Source of the DNA: Shewanella avicenniae
Lineage (GTDB): Bacteria; Pseudomonadota; Gammaproteobacteria; Enterobacterales; Shewanellaceae
Assembly: GCF_017354945.1 (NCBI RefSeq)
Contig: NZ_CP071503.1
Location: 682,001-746,000, forward strand
Length of the DNA: 64,000 nucleotides
Direction: 5' to 3'
The translations under genes and the position numbers were made by a program. The notes beneath the pieces were generated by a model. The model did not search any database. It was not told the origin of the DNA and worked only from the letters and a program-made list of their open reading frames with translations. Positions 1 to 8,939 of the stretch are shown here, piece by piece. Each line of letters begins with the position of its first letter. Positions within the stretch are counted from its first letter, which is position 1.

Positions 1-228
1 TAGTCTCTAAAAGCGATAAGAGGGACAATCGATTCTATCGGCAGTGGTCACAAATGGATAGCGCGTTGTTGGGGTTATTTTGTGCAACAGCTTGCCAATG
101 GTTTGGCCGATGTTGGACTGCGTATTAGCGGCTGTTGATGTATCTTGTCTGCAATTGCTGTTATGTTGCGGCATGAGCTAAACATTGTGGCAATCGATTG
201 AATTGTAATTGAAACACTGGGAGTTTTT

Positions 229-1416
229 GTGGTGAGAGCTTTTAGCGTAGCGATACTGATGAGTGCTGTAAGCGTACTCACCATACCGACAGCGATGGCA
301 GTACAAACGTCTGCAACCTTGGCTGATACATTGCAAAATTCATTGCAAACTGTAGTCAACGATGCCGTAGCGCCCGTGATGGCGCAATACCAAGTGCCGG
401 GGATGGCGATTGCCGTTATCCACCAGCAGCAACAGGCGTTTTTTAATTTTGGTGTGGCCGATATCGAGGCACAAACGCCGGTGACTGAATCGACCTTGTT
501 TGAGCTTGGCTCAGTCAGTAAAACCTTCAATGGCTTGCTGGCAGGCTACGCGATAACTCAAGACAAGTTAGCCTTAGCCGACCATCCCAGTCGGTACAGG
601 TCAGCACTAACCGGTACGGCAGTCGATCAAGCCACACTCCTGCACTTAGCCAGCTACACAGCAGGTGGTTTTCCGTTACAGTTCCCTGAATCAGTGCACG
701 ATGATGCCTCGATGCAGACTTATTTTCAGCAATGGCAACCCACGGCTAAGCCCGGTATGGTGCGGCAATACTCCAACCCCAGTATTGCCCTGTTTGGCTA
801 TTTGGTCAGTCGCGCTTTGGGGCAGGATTATCAGCAACTCATCGAGCAACAACTGCTGCCAGCAATAGGATTACACCACACCTATATCGATATCCCCGCT
901 GATGCTGTGGCGGATTACGCTTGGGGCTATAACCGCAATATGCAGCCGGTGCATGTTACGCCTGATGTGCTAGATGCTGAAGCCTATGGGATTAAATCCA
1001 GTGCCAGCGATATGCTCCAATATGTGCAATTACAACTGGATAGTCAGTCGTTACCGCCTGCCTATCAGCAAGCTATTGGCCATACTCAGCAAGGCTATTA
1101 TCAACTAGGGGCTATGCGCCAAGGACTGGGCTGGGAGCAATATCCCTATCCGCTCAGCAAAGCCAACTTGTTGGCGGGAAATTCGCGTGAGGTCATCCTG
1201 CAACCCCATGCGGTGACGCCGGTAACTGAACAACTTACAGGCGCGGCTTTGTACAACAAAACCGGTTCTACCGCAGGCTTTGGTGCCTATGTGGTGTTTG
1301 TGCCGCAACGTCAGTTAGGAGTGGTGATTCTGGCAAACCGTTACTATCCCAATGAAGCACGGGTAGAGATAGCCAGTGCGATCATGAAAATCTTAGACCC
1401 AAACGGCTGGCTGTAA
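229..1416 (+). CDS. class C (AmpC-type) beta-lactamase
   Basis: Serine beta-lactamase of class C, expected in the periplasm, hydrolysing cephalosporins and penicillins. All three active-site motifs are visible and correctly spaced: SVSK at residues 95-98 (nucleophile Ser95), YSN at 181-183 (YAN in classical AmpC) and KTG at 344-346. The 395-residue length fits AmpC plus a signal peptide; the first 25 residues are hydrophobic and end in an AMA-type cleavage site. The GTG start at 229 is preceded by GGGAG at 219-223 and is followed at once by a second GTG. No ampR-like regulator is visible, but the window begins only 228 bases upstream. A class C-like esterase or peptidase is the alternative; the YSN/KTG spacing favours a true lactamase. 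Confidence 0.9.
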   Translation: MVRAFSVAILMSAVSVLTIPTAMAVQTSATLADTLQNSLQTVVNDAVAPVMAQYQVPGMAIAVIHQQQQAFFNFGVADIEAQTPVTESTLFELGSVSKTFNGLLAGYAITQDKLALADHPSRYRSALTGTAVDQATLLHLASYTAGGFPLQFPESVHDDASMQTYFQQWQPTAKPGMVRQYSNPSIALFGYLVSRALGQDYQQLIEQQLLPAIGLHHTYIDIPADAVADYAWGYNRNMQPVHVTPDVLDAEAYGIKSSASDMLQYVQLQLDSQSLPPAYQQAIGHTQQGYYQLGAMRQGLGWEQYPYPLSKANLLAGNSREVILQPHAVTPVTEQLTGAALYNKTGSTAGFGAYVVFVPQRQLGVVILANRYYPNEARVEIASAIMKILDPNGWL

Positions 1417-1553
1417 CGCAGCAGCGCTGCAGTATGCGCATGTGAATCATTAGCTAACTAAGTCTAATCAAATCAAATGGTTTGTATATTTGTTGACCGT
1501 CTGTTACTTTGACTTTTCACATTTTCTGTAACGACGCGATAAGGATATACGCG

Positions 1554-2024
1554 ATGAAACTGCCGCTATTGGTGGGTGGACTTCTGCTATTGGCCGGTTG
1601 CCAAACGTCGGATAACGCCACCGCAACGAAACCTGACCCGAACCAAATTAAATATGTGGATCTGACCCGCGAGGATACAAAAGATCTGCTGGAAAAGTAT
1701 TGGGTGATCAGTAAACGGGTTGAGCCTAGATATAACATTGAAGCCGCGAAAAAAGGGCTCTCTGGTTGCGTGACGACAACCGTGGGCATCGGTAGCGATG
1801 GCTCCTTGGTTGGCTATAAAGTCACAGATTCGTTTCCGCAGGGATTATTCGATCAGCAAGCCATTGCTTCATTGCAACAATGGCACTGGCAAGCGACAGA
1901 GGCCAATGTGGATAAAGTGCCTGTGTTGACCCAAGTGACTTTGGTGTTTTTACTGGCGGATAGAGCCCACAACATGGCGGAAGTTGAGCAACATTGCAAT
2001 ATCACCCCGCCAGCGAAATCATAG
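1554..2024 (+). CDS. lipoprotein with TonB C-terminal-like domain
   Basis: A 156-residue predicted lipoprotein: a hydrophobic leader ends in LLAGC with Cys16 as the lipidation site. The rest resembles the C-terminal domain of energy transducer TonB proteins (the pattern VEPRYNIEAAKKGLSGCV followed by a beta-strand and a helix-strand unit). There is no proline-rich spacer or N-terminal membrane anchor of a working TonB, so energy transduction is unlikely; it may be a stand-alone TonB_C fold in the envelope. The ATG at 1554 was preferred to the longer frame opening at 1509 because it gives the lipoprotein signal and has AAGGAT at 1541-1546. The gene ends before a bidirectional terminator. Confidence 0.8.
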   Translation: MKLPLLVGGLLLLAGCQTSDNATATKPDPNQIKYVDLTREDTKDLLEKYWVISKRVEPRYNIEAAKKGLSGCVTTTVGIGSDGSLVGYKVTDSFPQGLFDQQAIASLQQWHWQATEANVDKVPVLTQVTLVFLLADRAHNMAEVEQHCNITPPAKS

Positions 2025-2050
2025 CTTTTTTGCAGCAAAATCAGCGATTA

Positions 2051-2091
2051 AAAAAGGCCTACTGCAAGAGCAAAATGCAGCAGGCCTTTTT
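2051..2091. terminator. bidirectional rho-independent terminator
   Basis: Nearly perfect inverted repeat: AAAAAGGCCT-ACTGCA at 2051-2066 pairs with TGCAGC-AGGCCTTTTT at 2076-2091 with one mismatch. The A-run on one side and the T-run on the other allow it to end both the TonB-domain lipoprotein gene and the convergent fumarase operon. Confidence 0.85.
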
Positions 2092-2150
2092 CACGCATCC
2101 CGTTGAGTCGTCCGAGGGGACGCAAGGCGACTCAACTGCGTACTTACCCG

Positions 2151-3659
2151 TTACTTATTCATCTCAGCGATTTTCAGTTTCCAGATTTCTGGACCGGTTT
2201 TGTGCAGGTTGTTACCTTCTGAGTCAACCGCAACGGTCACTGGCATATCTACAACGTCAAACTCGTAGATTGCTTCCATACCCAGATCTGCAAAGGCTAC
2301 CGTGCGAGCCGCTTTGATTGCTTTGGCAACCAAGTACGCTGCGCCACCTACAGCCATCAAGTAAACCGCTTTGTTTTTCTTGATTGATTCAACAGTTGCT
2401 TCACCGCGATCCGCTTTACCGATCATGCCCATCAGGCCAGCTTGCTCCAACATCAGGTCAGAGAACTTGTCCATACGGGTTGAGGTAGTCGGACCCGCTG
2501 GGCCAACCACTTCGTCACCTACTGCGTCAACTGGGCCAACGTAGTAAATGAAGCGATCTTTAAACTCAACCGGGAAGTCTTCACCGCGTGCCAGCATGTC
2601 TTGAATGCGTTTATGCGCCGCGTCACGACCAGTCAGGATTTTGCCTGACAGCAGTACAGTTTCCCCGGCTTTCCAGTCAGCTACGTCTGCCTTTTTCAGC
2701 TCGTTAACGTTAACGCGACGCACGTTTTCGCCCACTTCCCACGTTACTTCTGGCCAGTCTTCCAGTTTCGGTGGCGTCAGATCCGCAGGCCCCGTGCCAT
2801 CTAAGTGGAAGTGCACGTGGCGAGTAGCCGCGCAGTTAGGAATAATGCACACAGGTTTAGAGGCTGCGTGCGTCGGTGCAGTTTTGATTTTGACGTCTAG
2901 GATGGTGGTCAAACCGCCCAGACCTTGCGCACCAATACCTAAGTCGTTGACGCGTTTGAAGATGTCTAGACGCAGTTTTTCTTCAGTAGTTTCCGCGCCT
3001 TTTGCCATCAGTTCGTGGATATCAACTGGGTCCATCAGCGCTTCTTTGGCCATCACGGCAGCTTTCTCTGCAGTACCGCCGATACCGATACCCAGCATGC
3101 CTGGTGGGCACCAACCAGCGCCCATTACAGGCACCATTTTTTCTACCCAAGCGGCGACGTCGTCAGATGGGTTCAACATCACCATCTTGGTTTTGTTTTC
3201 CGAGCCACCGCCTTTGGCGGCGATCATCACGTCAACTTTGTCACCTGGCACCATGTCGATATGCACGACAGCAGGACCGTTGGTTTTCGTGTTCTTGCGT
3301 GCGCCCGCAGGATCTGCAACAACAGACATACGCAGTGGATTAGTGGTGCTGCTGTAGGCGCGTTTGGTGCCTTCATCCACCATCTCTTGCACAGTCATGT
3401 CGCTATCCCACTGTACATTCATACCGATTTTTACGAAGCAGGTAACGATACCGGTATCTTGGCAGATTGGGCGCTTGCCTTCGGCAGACATGCGTGAATT
3501 GATCAGGATTTGCGCGATAGCATCTTTTGCTGCTTGGCTTTGTTCTGCGTGATAGGCTTTTTCCAGCGCTTTAACGAAGTCCAGTGGGTGATAGTAGGAG
3601 ATGTATTGCAGTGCTTCTTCGATACTGTCGATGAAGTCAGCTTTTTTAATAATTGTCAT
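2151..3659 (-). CDS. class I fumarate hydratase (iron-sulfur)
   Basis: Oxygen-sensitive [4Fe-4S] fumarase, interconverting fumarate and malate in the cytoplasm. The 502-residue protein shows the family landmarks RPICQDTG, the GGGSENK stretch, GAGWCPPGMLGIGIGG and CAATRHVHFH, with the cysteines expected to bind the cluster. The start at 3659 is chosen over the GTG-side extension at 3677 because AGGGA lies just upstream of this ATG. It is the second gene of a minus-strand operon, 68 bases behind a DASS-family dicarboxylate transporter. This suggests that imported fumarate, malate or succinate is processed here, plausibly under anaerobic conditions. It ends before a strong terminator at 2051-2091. 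Confidence 0.95.
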   Translation of the reverse strand: MTIIKKADFIDSIEEALQYISYYHPLDFVKALEKAYHAEQSQAAKDAIAQILINSRMSAEGKRPICQDTGIVTCFVKIGMNVQWDSDMTVQEMVDEGTKRAYSSTTNPLRMSVVADPAGARKNTKTNGPAVVHIDMVPGDKVDVMIAAKGGGSENKTKMVMLNPSDDVAAWVEKMVPVMGAGWCPPGMLGIGIGGTAEKAAVMAKEALMDPVDIHELMAKGAETTEEKLRLDIFKRVNDLGIGAQGLGGLTTILDVKIKTAPTHAASKPVCIIPNCAATRHVHFHLDGTGPADLTPPKLEDWPEVTWEVGENVRRVNVNELKKADVADWKAGETVLLSGKILTGRDAAHKRIQDMLARGEDFPVEFKDRFIYYVGPVDAVGDEVVGPAGPTTSTRMDKFSDLMLEQAGLMGMIGKADRGEATVESIKKNKAVYLMAVGGAAYLVAKAIKAARTVAFADLGMEAIYEFDVVDMPVTVAVDSEGNNLHKTGPEIWKLKIAEMNK

Positions 3660-3727
3660 GACGTTCCCTTTGCTCATTTGAAGAACTTAAGCACCGAAGC
3701 GCAGTGCCTCGGTGCTAAATTGCTTGA

Positions 3728-5131
3728 TTAGTACAGACCGATCACTTTCCACCAGATACCACCGACAACGCCCCAAATCAGCAGTTGTGCGATACCCATG
3801 ATTAAGCCCATGCCCCACCATTTAGGCAGTGACACGTGACCCGCACCAAACAGGATAGGTGCTGGACCAGTACCGTAGTGAGTACCACAACCCATCAGGT
3901 TAGATACGATACCGAAGATCAGCGCTGCCAATAGGCCAGGTGCACCCAGTTGTACTGCTACAGCCAAGAACACCGCATACAGTGCTGCTACGTGAGCCGT
4001 TGATGATGCAAAGGCGTAGTGGATGAAGAAGTAGATAACTACCAGTGCTGCCAGCGCGATTGGCCAATCAAGACCGGTCAGTGACGCTGCGATTGAACCA
4101 CCGAACCATTTGATCAGTCCCAGTTTGTTCAGGAAGGTCGCCATCATTACCAGTGCAGAGAACCATGTCAGAGTGTTCCATGCGCCTTTTTCTTTCAGCA
4201 CATCATCCCAGCTCAGTACGTTAGCGTTCACCAGAATAATCAGGCCAACCATTGCTGCAGTAGTACCGTTGATACCCAGTGTTTTACCGCCAATCCACAG
4301 CACGATAAGTGCGATGAAGGTGAACAGGGTGATCCACTCTGACATTTTCATTTTGCCCATGTCAGCCAGTGCTTTAGCAGCAATTTGTGGCGCTTGTGGT
4401 GTGGCAGTGATTTCAGGCTTGTTGATCAAGTAAGCGATCAATGGCATCGCCAACAGGGCAACAATCCCCGGTACGATGGCTGCTAATGCCCAACCGCCCC
4501 AAGTGATTTCAATGCCCATGTCGCCAGCTAATTTAGCTGCCAATGGGTTGGCCGCCATACCGGTCAGGAACATTGCGCCAGTGATGCAGGTACCGTGGAA
4601 CACGGTGGTCATCAGGAAGCTGCCTAACTTTTTAGAGGTTCCATCTTCAGCGCGTGAACCGTAAGCATCTGCCACTGAGTTTGCCAGTGGGAATACAATA
4701 CCGCCGGTACGTGCAGTGTTTGATGGAATTGCTGGTGCCAACAGGGTGTCGGTGATCAGCAGACCATAAGATAGCGTTAGCGTACGTTTGCCCATCAGCT
4801 TCATAAAGATGTAGCCGATACGTGCTCCCAAGCCACTCTTAATGAAGGCGCGAGAGATGAAGAATGCCATCACGATCAACCAGATGACGTGGTTTGAGAA
4901 ACCGGTTAAGGCGTCTTTGATAGTCAGTGTGCCAGTGACCGCTGTGGCTGCAATACCACAAATCGCCACTGCACCCATTGGGATTGGTTCAAGAATCAAA
5001 CCCAATACTGTGGCCACAAACACTGCCAACAAATGCCAAGCATTAGGATCTACCCCAGTTGGTACTGGAGTGAACCAGATACCGCACCCTACTGCTAGAA
5101 TAACCAGCCATGAGACGAGTTTTTTATTCAT
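3728..5131 (-). CDS. DASS-family (SLC13) dicarboxylate transporter
   Basis: Polytopic inner-membrane carrier of 467 residues with about a dozen hydrophobic segments. It carries the two substrate/sodium-binding signatures of the divalent anion:sodium symporter family: SNTARTGG in the first half and a second SN motif (SNLMGCGTHYGTGPAP) near the C-terminus. The second resembles the CitT/TtdT-like antiporter branch more than strict NaDC carriers. Likely substrates are C4-dicarboxylates, inferred from its place just upstream of fumarase on the same strand. ATG 5131 was chosen over an upstream TTG at 5143; the ribosome-binding site is weak (GGTG). Regulation is not evident in the long AT-rich upstream region. 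Confidence 0.88.
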   Translation of the reverse strand: MNKKLVSWLVILAVGCGIWFTPVPTGVDPNAWHLLAVFVATVLGLILEPIPMGAVAICGIAATAVTGTLTIKDALTGFSNHVIWLIVMAFFISRAFIKSGLGARIGYIFMKLMGKRTLTLSYGLLITDTLLAPAIPSNTARTGGIVFPLANSVADAYGSRAEDGTSKKLGSFLMTTVFHGTCITGAMFLTGMAANPLAAKLAGDMGIEITWGGWALAAIVPGIVALLAMPLIAYLINKPEITATPQAPQIAAKALADMGKMKMSEWITLFTFIALIVLWIGGKTLGINGTTAAMVGLIILVNANVLSWDDVLKEKGAWNTLTWFSALVMMATFLNKLGLIKWFGGSIAASLTGLDWPIALAALVVIYFFIHYAFASSTAHVAALYAVFLAVAVQLGAPGLLAALIFGIVSNLMGCGTHYGTGPAPILFGAGHVSLPKWWGMGLIMGIAQLLIWGVVGGIWWKVIGLY

Positions 5132-5897
5132 GGTAAGCACCAATTACTGTAGTTAAAATAATGTACTAATTCGTTTGTTGTTACTTTTATCAGGCCGTTC
5201 AACCTGAGCCGCGTAATAACAGTAACTGAATGCTGGAATTAAATTGGCGAGCCTAATTCATAAGTAAATTAGTTTGGTTTTTGTGGTTTATTATGACTTT
5301 TGAAACTTATTGTTGCTTACGAAACAATAGTCGTGATACTAAGTTTTTGGTTGATATGTTTTATTTAAGATGATGAAAATTAATGATTATGTTGTTTTTA
5401 TGTTGAGGTGCCTAACATCAGTGACGTGACTTCTAGCCGTTTGTAGCACTTTTTTATGTGATCTATATGAATAATACTTGATTAGATTACTCTGTCTTTA
5501 ACTTAATATATGTATAAAAGTGTGAAGCGGATCGCTTGCTCGCTTATTTTGAACGTTATTAAACACTTTATGTAATTACTGATTATTTATTGCTTAGTTT
5601 TAATAACTGATAAAAATATAAACAATTTCATATTTAGCGTTTTATTCATTCAGGCCATTTTTTTACCGAATCTCATACGTTAATGGTATATAAAAGCGGG
5701 GGATTTGACCTGTGATGGCGAAACATGGGCCTTTTCACTGCAACCTTTCAACGCTGATTTTGCACTTGAATGTTGCTCCTGAGCGCAAACAATGTGATAA
5801 AGGGCCGCATCGCGTGCTAGGCCGCTTGCCGAATCTGCTGCGGCCAACATGTATGGTGCACGCTTCATGACAAATTTCATTTAAGGTTTGAAACGAA
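5132..5897. other. AT-rich intergenic region without a clear gene
   Basis: About 770 bases separate the DASS transporter start and the GNAT start. The centre (about 5270-5680) is very AT-rich. A TGTGATCTATATGAAT stretch near 5456 resembles one half of a CRP site but lacks a good second half. No convincing reading frame, hairpin with T-run or RNA gene was seen. It presumably carries the promoters of both flanking transcription units. Confidence 0.5.
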
Positions 5898-6380
5898 ATG
5901 GACATTATTAAAGCGAGCTTGGCGGATGTGCCACGTATGTTGGCAATCTATCAGCATGCGCGCCAGTTTATGGCCGCTAATGGCAACGCCCAACAATGGG
6001 GCGATGGTTACCCAGCACAAGCTCAGCTGGAGCAAGATATTGCCAAAGGCCACAGCTATTTGTGTGTTGATAATGGCACTGTAATTGCCACTTTTTACTT
6101 TGCCATCGAAGAAGAGCCGACCTATCAGATGATTGAAGATGGCACGTGGCTAAATGCTCGGCCTTATGGGGTGTTGCATCGCATCGCAGTGCAAAGTGAT
6201 AAAAAAGGTATCGCCACCTTCTGTCTCAATTGGTGCTTTGAGTTGGTGGGCAATATGCGCATCGACACCCATGAGCAAAATCTGCCGATGCGGCGGGTAC
6301 TGGAAAAACTCGGCTATCAATATTGTGGCGTCATCTATGTGCGCGATGGTTCAGCGCGCTTGGCCTATCAAAAAAGCTAA
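5898..6380 (+). CDS. GNAT-family N-acetyltransferase
   Basis: A 160-residue cytoplasmic acetyltransferase of the GNAT fold, substrate unknown. Visible features are the N-terminal strand-helix unit (MDIIKASLADVPRMLAIY), the central VLHRIAVQ strand that leads into the acetyl-CoA binding loop, and the C-terminal segment MRRVLEKLGYQYCGVIYVRDG typical of these enzymes. The usual Q/RxxGxG/A loop is weak here (SDKKGIA), which is common in this subgroup. It stands alone between the DASS promoter region and the convergent LysR gene; the 26-base gap to the latter holds no obvious terminator. Confidence 0.85.
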   Translation: MDIIKASLADVPRMLAIYQHARQFMAANGNAQQWGDGYPAQAQLEQDIAKGHSYLCVDNGTVIATFYFAIEEEPTYQMIEDGTWLNARPYGVLHRIAVQSDKKGIATFCLNWCFELVGNMRIDTHEQNLPMRRVLEKLGYQYCGVIYVRDGSARLAYQKS

Positions 6381-6406
6381 CCTCGATAAACGCGCATCAA
6401 GCGCTG

Positions 6407-7345
6407 CTAGACCTCAAACTGCGCAGCAATATGCGACACCAACTGCCGCTGCTGCACAATAAAGTTTTCAAATGCCTGTGCCGCCGGTGACAAATGGCGG
6501 CTACGCGGGTGCACTAAACACCAGCTTCTGACCAAAGGTAACTCCTTAATCGGCAACTCAATTAACGAGCCATCACGGAGTTCTCGGTAAACACAGTAGC
6601 GTGGCAACAGGGCAATCCCCAGCCCAGCACTGACCCCTTCGCGTTGTGCCTCGTGGGAGTTAAATTCAATCGTGTTGTCGAAATGAATATGCTTTTGGTG
6701 GAAAAACGCTTCGCAGGCTTTGCGGGTTCCTGAGCCGTGTTCTCGTCGCAGCAGGGTGAATTGTTGCAGCTCCTTGAGCGGCACGTCGCCGGGCATCTGG
6801 GTCAAAATATGGCCTGCCGGTACCACTGCCACAATCGGATTATTGAGAAACGGCATAAATTCTAAATCCAGATCGGCTGGCACGTCGGTCATGATCACCA
6901 AATCATCGCGGTTCTCATTTAAACGCTTAATGGTTTGGGCGCGATTAAATACATTGAGAATCGGGTAAATATTGGCGTGTTGCCGTTGAAACGCGGCAAG
7001 CAGATGCGGCAGCAGATATTTGGCACTGGATTCTGCGGCAATGCGAATTTCCCCCTGCAGTGTGCCGCGCAGTTCCGACAACTGCATATCCAACACATCA
7101 AACCGTTGAAACACATCGGCAGTGGTGGTCAGCAGATGATCGGCGGCGTCGGTGCGATACAGCTTCTTGCCAACATATTCAAATAAGCGTTGATCGAGCA
7201 CATCTTCTAACTGGCGGATCTGCTGGCTCACCGCCGGTTGGGTTAAGCCCAGCAATTCAGCCGCACGACTATATGAACGTTGTTCGCACACAGTTTGAAA
7301 CACTTGTAATTGTCGCAACGTAATCCGCATGTAGCTTTTTTGCAC
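6407..7345 (-). CDS. LysR-family regulator divergent from pycAB (PycR-like)
   Basis: LysR-type transcriptional regulator of 312 residues: an N-terminal winged helix-turn-helix (residues about 10-65, with SRAAELLGLTQPAVSQQIRQ) and a C-terminal periplasmic-binding-like effector domain. The GTG at 7345 is the better start: GAGG lies seven bases upstream, whereas the ATG five codons later has none. It is divergent from the biotin carboxylase and carboxyltransferase genes. The same order (LysR, pycA, pycB) is known for PycR in Pseudomonas aeruginosa, so control of pyruvate carboxylase is the natural inference. Two dyads in the 132-base divergent region could be its operators. Confidence 0.85.
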   Translation of the reverse strand: MQKSYMRITLRQLQVFQTVCEQRSYSRAAELLGLTQPAVSQQIRQLEDVLDQRLFEYVGKKLYRTDAADHLLTTTADVFQRFDVLDMQLSELRGTLQGEIRIAAESSAKYLLPHLLAAFQRQHANIYPILNVFNRAQTIKRLNENRDDLVIMTDVPADLDLEFMPFLNNPIVAVVPAGHILTQMPGDVPLKELQQFTLLRREHGSGTRKACEAFFHQKHIHFDNTIEFNSHEAQREGVSAGLGIALLPRYCVYRELRDGSLIELPIKELPLVRSWCLVHPRSRHLSPAAQAFENFIVQQRQLVSHIAAQFEV

Positions 7346-7356
7346 AATTTTACCTC

Positions 7357-7373
7357 AGCTATAACCAATAGCT
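7357..7373. promoter_or_regulatory. dyad in pycR-pycA intergenic region
   Basis: Perfect inverted repeat AGCTAT-AACCA-ATAGCT, 12 bases upstream of the regulator's start. Its size and short AT-containing arms suit a LysR-type operator, possibly autoregulatory. Assignment rests on position and symmetry only. Confidence 0.5.
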
Positions 7374-7420
7374 TATGTTACGCAAAATAAATATTAATTT
7401 TAATTATTTTTGAATTCGAA

Positions 7421-7435
7421 GTAGTTTAAAACTAC
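7421..7435. promoter_or_regulatory. palindrome upstream of pycA
   Basis: Perfect 15-base palindrome GTAGTTT-A-AAACTAC, 42 bases before the pycA start codon. It could be a second operator of the divergent LysR regulator or overlap the pycA promoter; no experimental support. Confidence 0.45.
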
Positions 7436-7477
7436 ATCATAGAACTTTAACATTTTGTAACAGGGGAGTTACGTTTT

Positions 7478-8893
7478 GTGATCAAGAAAATCCTAATCGC
7501 CAACCGAGGCGAAATTGCAGTAAGAATTATCCGCGCCTGTGCCGAGATGGGGATTCGCTCAGTGGCGGTTTATTCAGATGCGGATCGACACGCGCTGCAC
7601 GTAAAACGTGCCGACGAAGCTTATAGCTTGGGGGACGATCCATTAGCGGGTTATCTGAGTCCACAACGTTTAGTGAGTCTTGCAGTCGAAGTTGGCTGTG
7701 ATGCCTTGCATCCTGGCTATGGCTTTTTGTCTGAAAATCCAGAGTTAGCCTTGCTCTGCGCCGAGCGTGGCATCAAATTTATTGGTCCAAACGCCGACAT
7801 TATTCGTCGTATGGGCGATAAAACTGAAGCCCGTAGAACCATGATTGCCGCCGGCGTGCCAGTGACGCCGGGGACTGAAGGCAATCTGCGCGATCTTGAG
7901 CAAGCGCTAGAAGAAGCTGAGCGTATTGGCTATCCAGTGATGTTAAAAGCGACTTCCGGGGGCGGTGGTCGTGGTATTCGTCGTTGCGATAATCCAAAAG
8001 AGCTTGAGCAGTCTTATCCGCGAGTGATTTCAGAAGCCACTAAAGCCTTTGGTTCGGCTGAAGTGTTTTTGGAAAAATGCATCATCAATCCCAAACATAT
8101 TGAAGCGCAGATCCTCGCCGACAGTCACGGTAACACTGTGCACCTGTTTGAGCGTGACTGCTCAATTCAACGCCGTAACCAAAAGCTGATTGAGATTGCA
8201 CCAAGTCCGCAAATTACCCCTGAACAACGTGCTTATATCGGCAAAATGGCGGTGCGCGCCGCACAAGCGGTGAACTATGAAAACGCCGGTACGGTGGAGT
8301 TTTTGCTGGCGGGTGATGAAATCTACTTTATGGAGATGAACACTCGGGTACAGGTAGAGCACACCATTACTGAGCAGATCACCGGTATCGATATCGTGCG
8401 CGAGCAGATCCGTATCGCCTCAGGGGTGCCGCTGTCGGTCAAACAGGAAGATATCCATTACCAAGGCTTTGCGTTGCAGTTCCGTATTAACGCCGAAGAT
8501 CCAAAAAATAACTTCTTCCCATCGTTTGGGCGTATTACTCGCTATTACGCGCCGGGTGGCCCAGGTGTACGCACCGATACGGCAATTTATACCGGCTACG
8601 TGATCCCGCCGTATTACGACTCCATGTGTCTTAAGTTGGTGGTGTGGTCACTCAACTGGGAAGACGCCTTGGATAGAAGTTTGCGTGCGCTCGACGATAT
8701 GCGTCTGCAAGGCGTGAAAACTACTGCGACTTACTATCAACAAATCCTCCGTAACCCTGAGTTCCGCACTGGTGAGTTCAACACCAGCTTTGTGGAGTCG
8801 CATCCAGAGTTGTTGGATTACTCAGAAAAACGTGCGCCGGAGCAATTGGCGATCGCCATTGCCACTGCAATTGCCGCCTACGCGGGTCTGTAA
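7478..8893 (+). CDS. pycA: pyruvate carboxylase subunit A (biotin carboxylase)
   Basis: ATP-dependent biotin carboxylase of 471 residues, closely similar to AccC. It shows the N-terminal IANRGEIAVRI motif, the glycine-rich ATP-grasp loop KATSGGGGRGIR, and EMNTRVQVEHTITE with catalytic Glu/Asn/Arg residues. An accC for fatty acid synthesis would normally sit beside accB; here the partner gene 46 bases downstream encodes a carboxyltransferase fused to a biotin carrier, so this is the two-subunit pyruvate carboxylase (oxaloacetate-forming, anaplerotic). The GTG start at 7478 is preceded by AGGGGAG at a good distance. The final dozen residues are a divergent Ala/Ile-rich tail. Confidence 0.88.
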   Translation: MIKKILIANRGEIAVRIIRACAEMGIRSVAVYSDADRHALHVKRADEAYSLGDDPLAGYLSPQRLVSLAVEVGCDALHPGYGFLSENPELALLCAERGIKFIGPNADIIRRMGDKTEARRTMIAAGVPVTPGTEGNLRDLEQALEEAERIGYPVMLKATSGGGGRGIRRCDNPKELEQSYPRVISEATKAFGSAEVFLEKCIINPKHIEAQILADSHGNTVHLFERDCSIQRRNQKLIEIAPSPQITPEQRAYIGKMAVRAAQAVNYENAGTVEFLLAGDEIYFMEMNTRVQVEHTITEQITGIDIVREQIRIASGVPLSVKQEDIHYQGFALQFRINAEDPKNNFFPSFGRITRYYAPGGPGVRTDTAIYTGYVIPPYYDSMCLKLVVWSLNWEDALDRSLRALDDMRLQGVKTTATYYQQILRNPEFRTGEFNTSFVESHPELLDYSEKRAPEQLAIAIATAIAAYAGL

Positions 8894-8939
8894 AGGATGA
8901 AAGCTGGTGGCGTTAGCGACCAGTGGAGAGATAACAAAA

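Noticed and set aside
75..530. 151-codon minus-strand frame at the window start
   Set aside because: It lies antisense over the beta-lactamase gene, whose motifs prove the plus-strand frame; peptide is Thr/Ala/Cys-rich as expected for a shadow.
5680..5880. 66-codon minus-strand frame in the long intergenic region
   Set aside because: No ribosome-binding site, no domain or signal, and it ends just upstream of the divergent GNAT start.
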